This document shows positions 46,526 through 57,389 of a DNA stretch of 64,000 bases, piece after piece; position 1 is the stretch's first letter; every line of letters begins with the position of its first letter. The position numbers and the translations under genes were made by a program. Location of the stretch: NCBI GenBank assembly GCA_933228675.1, contig OW121740.1, positions 54,204,174 to 54,268,173 on the forward strand, written 5' to 3'. The notes beneath the pieces are model-generated. The model made no database searches. It worked only from the letters and a program-made list of their open reading frames with translations, and was not told the DNA's origin. This DNA comes from Stomorhina lunata. Lineage: Eukaryota > Arthropoda > Insecta > Diptera > Rhiniidae.

Positions 46526-48093
46526 CTTCTTCTTCTGTTATCCTTGACTCCCAGTGGAGCATAGGGCCTCAACCATCCTTTTATATCGGACTCTATTGCG
46601 AGATGTTAGGCATATGTACATCATTCCATGAATAGTTTGCTGCTTGCAACTCCGTTGATCAATTGATCTTCTTCACGTTCTAGCAGGTGCACCAACACGA
46701 CGGCTGCTTCCTTGTGGATTCCAACGAAGCGCTTGTCGAGCAATGTTGGTATTTGGCCTTCGAAGTGTGTGGCCTATCCATCGCCATTTCCGTTGACATA
46801 CCTCTGTGGAAGCAGGGATTTGGTTTGTTGCATTAAGTAGTTCTTCATTTGTTATGCGATTCGGCCACCATATATTAAGAATTTGTCTTAAGCATTTGTT
46901 TGTAAAGGTTTGTAGGCGCTTATCGATGACATTTGTGCGTTTCCGAGTTTCGCAGCCGTAACACAAGATGGACTTGACATTCTAGTTATATATTCGTAAC
47001 ATAGTTGTTGTTGATATTTGCCGAGATTTCCGAATAGCTCGAAGAATGCCGAATGCAGATTTTGCCTTATTAATACGCGATTTAATATCCTCGTCTGCAC
47101 CACCTTTTGTAGTTACTAAACTTCCTAGGTAATTGAAGGTATCTACACGCCCAATAATCTCGTTATTCACATTGATGTGTGTCAACGGGTTTGCGCCATA
47201 GCCTCCAGGCATAATCTTTGTCTTGGAAATATCAATTTCAAGACCAGCTATACGAGATTCAGCAGTAGTAGCATTAGTATTCTCTTGAAGGTGGCCAGAG
47301 CTTTGGCTTAGAAGACATACGTCATCGGCATATTCCAAGTCCTCAAGTTGTTTAAAGGGTGTCCATTGGATACCGTATCTACCATTTAGAGCCGTACGTA
47401 TTATGTTGTCGATGACGAGGATAAATAGTATAGGTGATAATATGCATCCTTGTCTTACTCCAGTAGTAACATCGAACGGATCTGATAGTTTACCCTTGTG
47501 TAGGACTCGACTTTTAAAATCAACGTACATTGTCCGGATTAAGTTGAGAATTTTCGTCGGCATGTTACGATTTTCTAAAATTCTCCATAGATAGCTTCTA
47601 TTGACACTGTCGAAGGCCTTCATAAAGTCGATAAACGCTAGGTAAATAGGAGTGCGGAATTCATTACATTGCTCTAATACTATTCTAACTGTGTTGATTA
47701 GATCAACACAAGAACGGTTTTCTCTAAACCCAAACTGATTTTCGCGGAGTGTAGAGGAAACTGCGTCGGATATTCTGTTCAAAATTACACGACTTAGTAT
47801 TTTGCTAGGTATTGGGAGAAGTGTTATACCCCAGTAGTTATAGCAGTCTTTAGGGTATTTTGACTAGTATACCTTCATTCCAAGAGGTTGGCAGAGCTTC
47901 TTCTTCCCATATTTTACGCACGAATGGGTGCCACAATCTCGACGATCCTAAAACATCACATAAAAGCATCTCCGCTGAAATATTGTCATTGCCCGGGGCC
48001 TTGTTGCGTTAAGGGATTTTAATAGCGTTCTTCACTTCTTGTATTGTTGGCGGACTGTCGGAAATTCCTCTGAATATATATATAGGTAAGCTT
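46516..48093 (-). mobile_element. LINE family A, best copy, 10-bp target duplication
   Basis: AGGTAAGCTT flanks both sides (46516-46525 and 48084-48093). The 3' end (left) begins with CTTCTTCTTCTGTTATCC, so the element ends in GAA-type repeats and not poly(A). The 5' end is truncated in the linker before the RT domain. It inserted into the repeat that also hosts the foldback element at 55844. A truncated SINE lies 4 bp beyond the right duplication. Confidence 0.85.
46673..47782 (-). pseudogene. LINE family A reverse transcriptase, 3' part
   Basis: In a live element this would copy element RNA at the target. The minus-strand frame 47782-46982 has QFGFRENRSCVDLINTVRIV, FIDFMKAFDSVNRSYLW, GVRQGCILSPILF, the active-site YADDVCLLS, and FNYLGSLVTTKGGADEDI. 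One in-frame stop (46982) separates it from 46966-46673, which carries RLQTFTNKCLRQIL and RKWRWIGHTLRRPNTNIARQ. The endonuclease domain is absent, and near 47800-48080 the upstream frame is broken. The Asp-Asp catalytic pair is intact, but truncation makes it inactive. Confidence 0.88.
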
Positions 48094-48097
48094 AATG

Positions 48098-48185
48098 TGA
48101 ACCGCTGTGGTATAGCAGGTTAGTCATCCGCCTAGCATACCAGAGGTCCCAAGTTCGATCCCTGGCCAGACCCCTTTGAAAACAA
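48098..48185 (+). mobile_element. tRNA-derived SINE, truncated copy 3
   Basis: GAACCGCTGTGGTATAGCAG, CATACCAGAGG and CAAGTTCGATCCCTGGCC match the tRNA-like head of the other two copies. Homology stops after CCCTTTGAAAA; the body is missing. Confidence 0.75.
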
Positions 48186-48279
48186 GTAAGAGTGCTATAT
48201 TCAGCTATGCCAAACAAATGGTGTTACAAAAGTAAAGAAGAAGACTATATATATATTGATTTTCTGATTTGATTATAAT

Positions 48280-48786
48280 CTACTTACTAGTTGGACTTGC
48301 AAATGTATGCGAAGAAAGACCCATGGTGGCGTAACTAGATTCAGTTGTTATAGAAACTCCATCTTCTTCGTTGTTTGTAAGAGGCAATGGAGGTATAAAT
48401 TTTTCTGTAATCTTGTAAACTGGACGTTTGACGCATGACGTATTTGGGTATAAAACTTTATTCTTGTTTTTTTCGTAAGCCCACGTGTTTTAGTCAGGCA
48501 AAAGTAGCTAATCAGTTTGATGATTTTGTGGTTCACTCCAAACCGCTGGGTTTATAAATGGCAATGACTTGTGACTTCCTTTTAATCAACCCCTTAAAGA
48601 CCTTGCACAGGTATTACAACATATTTTCGGTAGCCAATTTTTATCTCTATCATCGATAGGAAACCCGAAATAACGGTTATAAGCATATTTAATCACTGAA
48701 GTTATCATCTGTCGTTGAGAACTTAAAGTTAGATTAGCACATACATAACAAAATAAATTTGGAGATTTATTACAAATCCTTAGCAT
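48280..48786 (-). pseudogene. Cys-rich arthropod protein fragment, broken
   Basis: The minus frame from 48786 reads FCYVCANLTLSSQRQ, FGFPIDDRDKNWLP, KICCNTCARSLRG, a pattern I recall from a widespread uncharacterised arthropod protein family (CYVC...CCNTC followed by a Trp-rich then CYFCLT segment). Next comes a stop where Trp is expected, then LKGSHKSLPF and AVWSEPQNHQTD. After a frameshift comes YFCLTKTRGLTKKTR, and after a second KVLYPNTSCVKRPVYK, EKFIPPLPLTNNEEDG, to a stop at 48280. One stop and two shifts make it a pseudogene. Whether the family is host or transposon-borne I cannot say. Confidence 0.6.
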
Positions 48787-49059
48787 TTTGTAATATGATT
48801 TTTTTTTAATTCGGATTCTTTAATTGAACTGTTGCCGATTTTAACCGCACGGTATTCAAACTAAAACTGATTCAGTTATTGTCCACCAACTTCTATATAT
48901 ACTGCCACAATAGCTTCATTACCTAATGAAATCCTATGGTCATATGTAAGGTTGGTTGCATTACAATATTGGGTTCCTGCGGTAAATTGGTAATAAAATT
49001 CACATTTTTTAACCGATTTTTATGATTTATACTTACTTACTTACTTAAATGGCCTGTAA

Positions 49060-50544
49060 TTACAACCTGTTTAGGTCAAAGGCCGAGCATATTTTAGAAT
49101 TCCAAGCACCTCTATCTTGTGCACATATTCTCCAATTTCGTATACCAAGTTTTAAAAGATTTTCTTCTACTTGGTCTTTCCATCGAAGTTTTGGACGCCC
49201 TCTTCTACGCGTTCCCTCTGGATCATTATCGAAAACTTTTCTTGCCGGAGTATTTTCATCCATTCGCACAACATGTCCTAGCCAACGCAGACGCTGTTGC
49301 TTAATGCGTTTTACTATGTCTATGTCAGCGTATAACTCATACAGCTCATGGTTCATTCGATGTCGATACTCATTGTTGACGCAGACTGGTCCAAAGATTC
49401 TTCGTAGAATTTTCCTCTCAAATACTCCAAGGATAGCTTCATCTGTCTGTGCAAGTGCCCATGATTCAGCACCATACAATAACACGGGTAGTATGAGCGT
49501 TTTATAGAGCGTGATTTTAGTTCTTACAGAGAGGACTTTATTTCTTAGCTGTTTGCTTAGTCCAAAATAGCATCGATTGACAAGTACCAAGGTATACAAA
49601 TTCTTTTACAACCTCGAAGCTATAGTTCTCAACGGACACATGTGATCCGATTCTAGTGGTCTGTCTGCCTGTAGAAACCATCAGTTTTGTTTTTGATTCA
49701 TTTACAGCTAGACCCATTTTATTTGATTCCCTCTCGATATTGGAAAAGGCGGCAGTTACCTCGCGTAGAGTGCGTCCTATAATATCAATGTCATCGGCAA
49801 ACGCGAGTAGCATATGTTTTCTATTGAAAATTGTTCCTGTTGTATTAACCACTGCATCTCGCAAGATTTTCTCTAACACAATATTGAAGAGGTCACAAGA
49901 TAAACTGTCACCTTGCCTGAATCCCAGTTTAGTTATGAAGGACTCTGATAGGTTCTTACCTATCTTAACAGATGATGTTGTATTAGTTAGTGTCATCCTG
50001 CATAACTTTATTAGCTTCGTAGGGATGTCGAACTCAGACATTGCTTCAAACACCTTCTTCCGTATCGGGCTGTCAAAAGCAGCTTTGTAGTCAACAAAGA
50101 GATGATACGTGTCGATTTGTTTCTCCTGGATCTTCTCTAGGATTTGACGTAGAGTAAAGATCTAGTCAGTGGTTGATTTACCTGGTCTAAAACCACATTG
50201 GTATGTCCCAATTATTTCGTTTACTTTGGGCTTTAGCCTTTCACACAGTATGGTCGATAAAGTCTTATATGCAATTGAGAGGAGGCTTATCCCTCTATAA
50301 TTTGCACATAAAGTTTTATCTCCTTTTTTTGTGGACTGGACAAAAGACACTGAGATTCCAATCGTCCGGCATGCGTTCTTCTGACCATATGTATTCTAGG
50401 AGCCGGGACATATACTTTATTAGCTCATCACCTCCAGCCTTAAAAAGCTCTGCTGTCAAACCATCGGCACCAGCAGCTTTATTATTTTTTAATCGCGCTA
50501 TTGCTGTCCTAACCTCGTTCAGGTTGGGTGGTGGACATAATGGG
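49060..50544 (-). pseudogene. LINE family B reverse transcriptase and C terminus
   Basis: Reading down from 50544: PPPNL and AGADGLTAELFKAGGDEL (broken), KKGDKTLCANYRGISLLS, YQCGFRPGKSTTD then a stop at 50162. Then FRQGDSLSCDLFNIVLEKIL, the active-site FADDIDIIG (50053-49538), and a frameshift near 49590. Then SKQLRNKVLSVRTKITLYKT, LLYGAESWALAQTDE and RLRWLGHVVRMDENTPARKV, RGRPKLRWKDQVEENL to 49060. The catalytic Asp pair is kept but the ORF is broken by at least one stop and one shift. Confidence 0.88.
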
Positions 50545-51838
50545 TTTTTTTTTTAGAGGTATAGAACTTCGAATTGAAATAAAACACAAGAAAATCGTTT
50601 TAATGTCCATCAATTTGGCTTTATTGGAAGGATACTTTTATGCCATTAATGGTTAAATATGATTTCTGGCATGTGGCCGCCGCGGCTGGCTCGAATAAAG
50701 CCAATTCTACAGGTCCAATTTTCAACTACTTTTTCGAGCATATGGGGCCGTATGTTGGCAATAACGCCACGAATGTTGGCTTCCAAGTCCCCTAACGTTT
50801 CTGGTTTGTTGGCGTAGACGGGCGACTTCACATATCCCCAAAGAAAATAATCCAGTGGTGTCAAATCGCACGATCTTGGTGGCCAATTGACAGGTCCATT
50901 CCGCGAAATTATGCGCTCATCGAATGTTTCCTTCAATAAATCAATTGTGACGTGCGCTGTGTGGCATGTAGCGCCGTCTAGTTGGAACCACAACTCATCC
51001 ACATTGATGCCATCCAATTGGGGAACAAAATAGTCGGTTATCATGGCTCTATACCGGTCTCCATTTATGGTAACTGACTCTCCAGCATTATTTCGGAAGA
51101 AGTATGGCCCAATGACTCCACCAGCCCATAGAGCACACCAAACAGTCAGTTTATGTGGATGTAATGGCGTCTCAAGGGTCTCATGTGGATTCTCTTCACT
51201 CTAAATGCGGCAATTTTGCTTGTTGACGTAGCCATTCAACCAAAAATGAGCCTCATCACTGAACAAAATTTTGCGATGAAAATCAGCATCGAAATCAATC
51301 TCATTTTCGGCCCATACACCAAAATCACGACGCATTGCATGGTCTCGCGGCTTTAATTCTTGCAAAAGCTGGATCTTGTAAGGTCGCAAGCCAAGATCTT
51401 TGCGCAAAATCTTCCATAAAGCTGATGGACAAAGCTCCAATTGCTGTGCACGGTGGTGAATCGATTCATTCGGGTCCTCTTCAACACTTTGCTCTACAGC
51501 GGCAATTGTTTCTTAGGTGCGCACTGTTCGACGTCGCTGCGGATGCATATTATCACATAGAGTAAACGTAGTGCGAAAACGATCCATGGTTAACCGAATT
51601 AATTGCTCTGATGGACGATTATGTCGACCATAAAATGGACGGAGCTTGCGGTAAACTTCGCGAACTGAACCATTATTTTCGAAATAAATTTGCACGATTT
51701 GCAAGCGTTGTTCTTTTGTCAACCTGTTCATGATGAAATGGCAAACCAAACTAAATATTAATCACTTGACAGCTGACAAAATGGCCGCCAGTTAAAAAAG
51801 TGATGCCAACTTAAAGTTCTATACCTCAATAAAAAACA
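50545..51838 (-). mobile_element. DD41D mariner-like element nested in LINE B
   Basis: GAGGTATAGAACTT (50556-50569) and its exact reverse complement (51814-51827) are the inner terminal repeats, with T-rich and A-rich outer ends. The LINE frame reads ...VISG before it and PLCPPPN after it, so the boundaries can be placed at about 50545 and 51838. A TA duplication is not evident at these edges. It inserted after LINE B. Confidence 0.85.
50646..51731 (-). pseudogene. DD41D mariner transposase with two stops
   Basis: The frame from MNRLTKEQRLQIVQIYFE (51731) to the stop at 50646 is about 361 codons, full length for the family. Only two in-frame stops interrupt it: one after RRRTVRT (about 51512) and one replacing the usual Trp after KQNCRI (about 51200). 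Motifs: helix-turn-helix VREVYRKLRPFYGRHNRP, linker QELKPRDHAMR, first Asp ILFSDEAHFWL, WCALWAGGVIGPYFF, second Asp FQLDGATCHTA, third Asp SCDLTPLDYFLWG. By my count 41 residues lie between the last two, so DD41D. Younger than the copy at 18717-19807, which has frameshifts. Confidence 0.9.
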
Positions 51839-52475
51839 CCCGATATAACGCCGTCATCGTTGATTTGTTCAGGCGTGTCATCTTGGTCGCTTTCATTTGC
51901 AACCAACAACTTGCAAAAGTGCTCCTTCCACAGTTTCAATACGCTTTCTGTATCTGTGACCAGATTTCCTTGGTCGTCCTTACAGGAAAGGATACAGTTG
52001 CTATAACCATCCGTCTGATGCTTAATTTTTTGGTAAAATTTACGGATTTCATTTTGTGTCCTATACAACTCAATCTCCTCAAACACACGTCTCTCCATAT
52101 CTTTCTTTTTTTTGCGGAATAGTCGCTTTTCTTCCCTCTTTTTCTCTCGATATCTTTCTAAACATCCACGAGTAGCTGCTAACTGCAGAGTTGCCCTGTA
52201 GGCCGCATTTTTCTCAGCAGTGGCGTTGCGGCACTCCTCGTCGTACCAAGTGTTTTTAGCATGAGGGCTTTGGTACCCTATTGCCGATTTTGCAGCAGAC
52301 TTCATGGAGTTGGTAATATGTTGCCATAGCGTGTATACATCGTTTGAGTTATTCTCTCTTAGCAATTGAGTTGTCCGTTTGGTGTAATCAGTGGCAATTT
52401 GCTGAGATTTTAATTTCTTCACGTCATACTTCTTTTGTGCTTCTGCCTGTACGCTCCTCGACACACTTAGACGTG
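51839..52475 (-). pseudogene. LINE family B linker region upstream of RT
   Basis: An open minus frame: SVQAEAQKKYDVKKLKSQQ, YTLWQHITNSMKSAAKSAIG, NTWYDEECRNATAEKNAAYR, REEKRLFRKKKKDMERRVFE, VLKLWKEHFCKLL, ending at the mariner junction. The KNTWYDEECR and LWKEHF motifs are typical of the segment between endonuclease and RT in such LINEs. Its 5' edge meets the 15-bp duplication, so the endonuclease was never copied here. Confidence 0.85.
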
Positions 52476-52490
52476 TTTTTATGATTTATA

Positions 52491-53086
52491 GCTTATTTTA
52501 TTCTTAAGATATGTAGCTCTTAGAAAAATGTTTAAAATGTTAACATTTTACTTTATCTTTTTTAAATAATTACATTTTTAACCTGAAAAAAATTACGAAT
52601 TTCGCACTTCCATTAATTTCTAAATAACTCCAAAACGATAAGAGACACAGTAAAATTATATTAGACTAAAATAAATGCAATTTTGTTATGCATCTTCAAG
52701 TGTTTTAATTTTGAAAATCGGATGAGTCGTTCTCGTGTTAGGAAGAAATAGGTCTCCGTACCTGACTAATTTAAGGGGAAAAATTTGCCACGCCCATAAA
52801 AAAAATCCAGATCTGATGGAAAAAAAACCGACAACGGATCTGAGTTTAGCACATCAAAATCCATGTAGTCCACATAGTATTATTAAAAGGAGGATTTGGC
52901 TGCAGAGCAGTGTTATCTGTAAGTATGTTCTAATACATTTATTTTAAGGCGATATATAAATAATACTTTTATAAGTGAATAACCTTGTTTTATATTGGGT
53001 CTAAAACCTAATGGAGGTGGATTGAAATACAAACAATTTCAGAAATTACTCAACATTGTAATATTTCGCACCTTGAGAGAGGTTGT
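52491..53086. other. AT-rich spacer, no gene seen
   Basis: No recognised gene or element between LINE B and the 8-bp-duplication element. The frame at 52735-52947 has no family match. Confidence 0.4.
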
Positions 53087-54606
53087 ATTTAAATCAGTGT
53101 TGCCACCAACCAAATGTTAAATTACACATGGATCTTACCAAAATTACACATGAAATTAGGAATTACACATGATTTTTTTTTTGGCAAAATAATATGTTTT
53201 GAATTTAATTTAATTAATTTTTTTTTGTTAAAAATTAAAAAAATGATTTGTAGTTTTTTAAATTAATGTTCATCGTTTTTTTATTTTATAACGCTTGAAA
53301 AGAAAGTAAATGTATACTATTTCAAATCGTTACTTAGTCTACTTTTACATTAGTCAGGTTTGGCTTATCAAGTCTTGAATTTGTATGAGAAAAAACTGAC
53401 AGAATTAAACTGACCGTACTATCAAGTTTACGAAAATTTTGAAAATTTGTATGAATTTTAAGGAAAATAAAATGAAACCTGATGAAGATAATGTTTATGT
53501 ATGAACGTGAATGCAGGTTCAAAAGAAATTTAAAGAAAAACTGATGAAGTAAACCTGATTTGTGTGAAACTGGATTTAGCACTTAAAAATAAACAAAATG
53601 AAATATATACATAACGACTATATTAAAAATCTTCCACTTTTTCTTTAACATTTTTTGTGTAGGTTCAAAAATCGGTCCACCATTAATAAATTTTTGCAAA
53701 GTAGGAAACAATCTATCTCCAAGGAATTCTTTAAATCAAAAACTTTTATCTAATAATCTTCTGGCTCCAAAGCCCAAAAGTTTCAAAATCGAAAGGTGCA
53801 TGTCCAGAGTTTGCAAATCGACATTGAAGAATGAAAATCTTTTTGTTAAACAAATATGTCACCTTCTTCGAGAAAAGGGACCTAGTGTATGAAAATAAAG
53901 TTTTGAGAAAAACTAAAAAAATTCAATTTTAATGCTATTTTCATTTTTAACGATTTTCTCAAGTTCGTATTGTAAGTTTTTATGGCAAATAAATTTTTAT
54001 CAGAAATCTAACTCATTTTATCTTACTCTAAACCCAGAATCCACCAGAATCCACTGCTAACTCTAAACCCGTTTTTTGACAAACTAGGTTCCTTTTCTCG
54101 GAAAAGGTCACATATAATGATTGAAAAGTTTGGGCACTTTTGGGATCAACAATATCCGCAATTGAATAAATATCGTCACTTAAATGAAATATTGTTTTAA
54201 TTTAACGAACATAAAATTCTCGAAAATCATGAAGTATAATTTTTCCCGAATTAGAGATTGTGGTCAAAGGTTCATGAGCAGCAATACCAATATATCATAT
54301 TCTTTAATAAACATATATATTTAAATCTGAATGATTGATTTCCCATAAGCACTGGAATTTTAAAACATACATTTTTATGTAGTTAGAATAAAAAGTTTGC
54401 ATTATATGCATTATTTCGATTTCGAATAGGACGCACATAATTTTTTTTAAAATACAAGTTTTGAAAACTGTTAGTACTCAAAAATTACAAAAATTTAAAT
54501 TACACATGAATTACACTTGCAGCCAATTACACATCGGCTACACATGAAAATAAAAATTACACATGATATGTGTAATTACACCTGAAGTGGCAACACTGAT
54601 TTAAAT
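53087..54606. mobile_element. DNA element with CAGTGTTGCCAC ends, copy 1
   Basis: The 8-bp duplication ATTTAAAT lies at 53087-53094 and 54599-54606. The element is 53095-54598 (1504 bp), with ends CAGTGTTGCCAC and GTGGCAACACTG. Subterminal AATTACACATG motifs are clustered at both ends, five or more on the right, like hAT transposase-binding repeats. An 8-bp duplication fits hAT or P superfamilies. No full transposase, so non-autonomous. About 300 bp near 53310-53590 are specific to this copy. Confidence 0.9.
53656..53892 (+). CDS. short conserved frame inside copy 1
   Basis: An open frame after TTTTTTGTGTAG: GSKIGPPLINFCKVGNNLSP, RNSLNQKLLSNNLLAPK, IERCMSRVCKSTLKNENLFV, HLLREKGPSV then TGA. 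Copy 2 has the same frame at 61277-61510 with few, mostly substitution-type differences and no stop or shift. No start codon is present here and the function is unknown. It may be a residual transposase exon: the TGTGTAG just before it could be an acceptor. Confidence 0.4.
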   Translation, partial: CVGSKIGPPLINFCKVGNNLSPRNSLNQKLLSNNLLAPKPKSFKIERCMSRVCKSTLKNENLFVKQICHLLREKGPSV

Positions 54607-55194
54607 GCATATATGTATCTTTAAAGCTACAGGACCGATTAAATGGTTGCTTTAATGAGAATATTTAGCGGACCTATTTAGATTAGACTTTTGGCAAGAA
54701 CACTTACGAAGAATATTAATAAATGCCATCATAATGTTCAAAAGTCACTTATTTAAGACATATTGCTGAAATTAAGTTTGATGAGCTTCTAGATGGCATA
54801 CCGGCATAACTTATATGTATAGTAGGGTGACAGGAAAATTTTTTTCTTTGATTTTAAATGTTTTTCTACGGAATATTGTGACACTAGGTCTTAAAGTTTA
54901 GATCTGAAAATTTGAGCCAAATCGGATAACGTTCTATGGGCGCGCATCGAGTCCAAGTTTAAGAGCCAATTTGTATGGGGAAAAATAGGTTATTTTTTGT
55001 TTTTGCGAAATTTAGACCAAAAATATATAATTTTTAGAAGAAAAAATAATAGAATATTAAAGAGAACTAACACAAGCTTTATTTCAAATCAAGAAGCAAA
55101 TTATTAAAGCAAGTTTTTTACCATTAATGTCTAGCTAATTTTTGTGTTGTCAAGCTTTTTTTTCCTTATGTCCAGCTTTTTCAGAATTTGTGTC
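54607..55194. other. AT-rich spacer, no gene seen
   Basis: No gene or element recognised. Confidence 0.4.
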
Positions 55195-55808
55195 TGGCAA
55201 CCCTACAGGACCCCCATGTAAACCATGTAATCAAAGTACAGGTCGCAATTCTTAAGATAATTCGATGAAATTTGGCACAAGTTAATTTTTTTGATAGTTT
55301 GGCCTATGGCTATTGAAATTTGTCAAAATCGGTTCATTATTTATGGTACCTCCCACAGGTCCCACTTCCCCGAATTGATATTTTGGCCAAAAATATCAAT
55401 ATTTTTTCATGAAATTTAAAACAAAAACTTCTTTTGTAAACCAAAATCACTGTATCGAATTTCGTTGAAAACGGTCCGCATTTGACCATAGCTCCCATAG
55501 AAACTCTTCTGTAAAAACGCACTAAATGAGACAAAAATCTTTAAAACGCTCATAACTCTAAAGATAATGAGAATTTGTAAAAACTGTAATCAATTTGCTA
55601 AATTTCGAGATAATCGTTTCACATTCGAACCTAGCTCTCATATAAGTCCAAATGACGGAAACAGCTTTAATTTATAAGTTTTCGGAAAATGTTTGTATGA
55701 TGGCAAAAATAAGCAAATATTTGTCTTTATACAGGAAACAGAACACCTTTGACTTTAGTGGTGAAGGGTATCGTATGGTCGGGCTTGACCGACTATAGCA
55801 CTTCTTAC
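55195..55808 (+). mobile_element. dispersed hairpin-end repeat, 5'-truncated copy
   Basis: Matches 24765-25390 from GGACCCCCATGTAAAC through CATTTGACCATAGCTCCCAT, ATATAAGTCCAAATGACGG, and the end GGTGAAGGGTATCGTATGG, GTCGGGCTTGACCGACTATA, CTTCTTACTTTT. The first about 175 bp are missing. Its end lies about 35 bp left of the foldback element. Confidence 0.78.
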
Positions 55809-55841
55809 TTTTTTTTGTATAACCGGGTAATAATTACCTAC

Positions 55842-56922
55842 TACACCATTTTCAATTGAAATTGAGAAATATTCAATTGAAATTGAGAATATTCAATTGA
55901 AATTGAGAAATTTTCAATTGAAATTGAGAATTTTCAATTGAAAATGAGAAATTTTCAATTGAAATTGAGAACTTTTATTTGAAATTGAGAAATTTTCAAT
56001 TGAAATTGAGAATTTTCAATTAAAAATGAGAAATTTTCAATTAAAATTGAGAAAACCCTAATTGGAAATGAGAAACATTCAGTTCAAATTGAGAAATTTT
56101 CAATTGAAATTGGGAATTTTTGAATTGAAATTGAGAAAGGCCCAATTGAAAATGAGAAATTTTCAATTGAAATTGAGAATTTTTAAATTGATTTTGAGAA
56201 TTTTTCAATTGAAATTGAGAAAAGCACAATTGAAAATGAGGTTGAATTTTTTAATTGAAATTGAGAAGTTTTCAATTGAAAATGAGAATTTTTCAATTGA
56301 AAATGAGAAATTTTCAATTGAAATTGAGAAATTTTCAATTGAAATTGAGAAATTTTAAATTTAAATTGAGAATTTTTCAATTGAAATTGAGAACACCCCA
56401 AGTGGAATTTCAACCCCATTTTCAATTTAGGTTTTCTCAATTTCAATTGAAAATTTCTCATTTTAAATTGAAAATTTCTCATTTTCAATTTAAAATTTCT
56501 CATTTTCAATTGAAAATTTCTCATTTTAAATTGAAAATTTCTCATTTTCAATTGAAAATTTCTCATTTTCATTTGAAAATTTCTCAATTCTAATTGAAAA
56601 TTTCTCAATTTCAATTAAAAAAACCAACCTCATTTTCAATTGGGCTTTTCTCAATTTCAATTGAAAAATTCTCAATTTAAATTTACAAATTCTCAATTTC
56701 AATTGAAAATTTCTCATTTTCAACTGAAAATTCTCAATTTCAATTGAATATTTCTCAATTTCAATTGAAAAGTCTCAATTTCAATTGAAAATTTCTCAAT
56801 TTCAATTGAAAATTCTCAATTACAATTGAATATTTCTCAATTTCAATTGAAAATTCTCAATTTCAATTGAAAATTTCTCAATTCAATTTGAAAATTTCTC
56901 AATTACAATTGAAAATGGTGTA
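55842..56922. mobile_element. foldback element of about 21-bp repeats, TA duplication
   Basis: A 1077-bp element (55844-56920) flanked by TA. Its ends CACCATTTTCAATTG and CAATTGAAAATGGTG are perfect inverted repeats. The left half (to about 56400) is tandem 20-22-bp units TTTTCAATTGAAATTGAGAA; the right half is the same in reverse complement (TTCTCAATTTCAATTGAAAA). Irregular units are mirrored too (GGTTGAATTTTTTAATTG near 56241 and its counterpart near 56620). So the whole element can fold into one long hairpin. No coding capacity is credible. The unoccupied relative is at 46460-46515. Confidence 0.9.
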
Positions 56923-57389
56923 GAAAAAATGACTACTCCTTTTTGTGACAACGATTTTTACTCAAGGTAAGCTTGACGTATGCTCTTTAAGCTTCTCGCA
57001 TTTCATGATTTGTTAATGTTGTAACATGAAAGTTGCGCCATCTGTTGAATAGTGTACATGGTGTACCCGAGAATTGTATGTACACTATTTTTTCGGTTTC
57101 CTCTACATTAATTCAACTTAACAAAGATTATTAATATAAGGCTTCCATAGAGATTAAGTAGATAAGTGAATCTACACTATTGTGACGGCGAGTCTTTTCG
57201 GATAAACTTATATCACATCCAGTTAGGGATGCAACAACGTTTTTAAAAACATCGATGTTTCAATTATCGATGTTTCCATAAAAATCATCGATACTAAAAA
57301 TATAGGTAATAAGAACGATGCATTGATGTTTTCCCGATGTTATAATGGTCACATCATAAAACGATTAAATATGAAGTAACATATAAATG
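56923..57389. other. remnant repeat flank and AT-rich DNA, no gene
   Basis: The first about 55 bp continue the foldback host repeat (GACAACGATTTTTACTCAAG, GTAAGCTTGACGTATG). Near 57225, TTAGGGATGCAACAACG and repeated ATCGATGTTT.CAATTATCGA look like an end of a hAT-type element, but no partner end was found. Confidence 0.4.

Larger units (their letters stand above)
49017..52490 (-). mobile_element. LINE family B, 15-bp target duplication, hosts a mariner
   Basis: The perfect 15-bp TTTTTATGATTTATA lies at 49017-49031 and 52476-52490. Between them runs a minus-strand non-LTR element ending (left) in CTTACTTACTTACTTAAATG, that is a TAAG-type 3' tail, and truncated at its 5' end within the linker before the RT. 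A DD41D mariner (50545-51838) splits it. The host segments rejoin in frame. Another 3' fragment of family B lies at 60440-60607. Clade not certain. Confidence 0.92.

Noticed and set aside
56041..56723. FQLK..RNFQLK repeat proteins on both strands
   Set aside because: Produced by the 21-bp repeats of the foldback element; symmetric on both strands.
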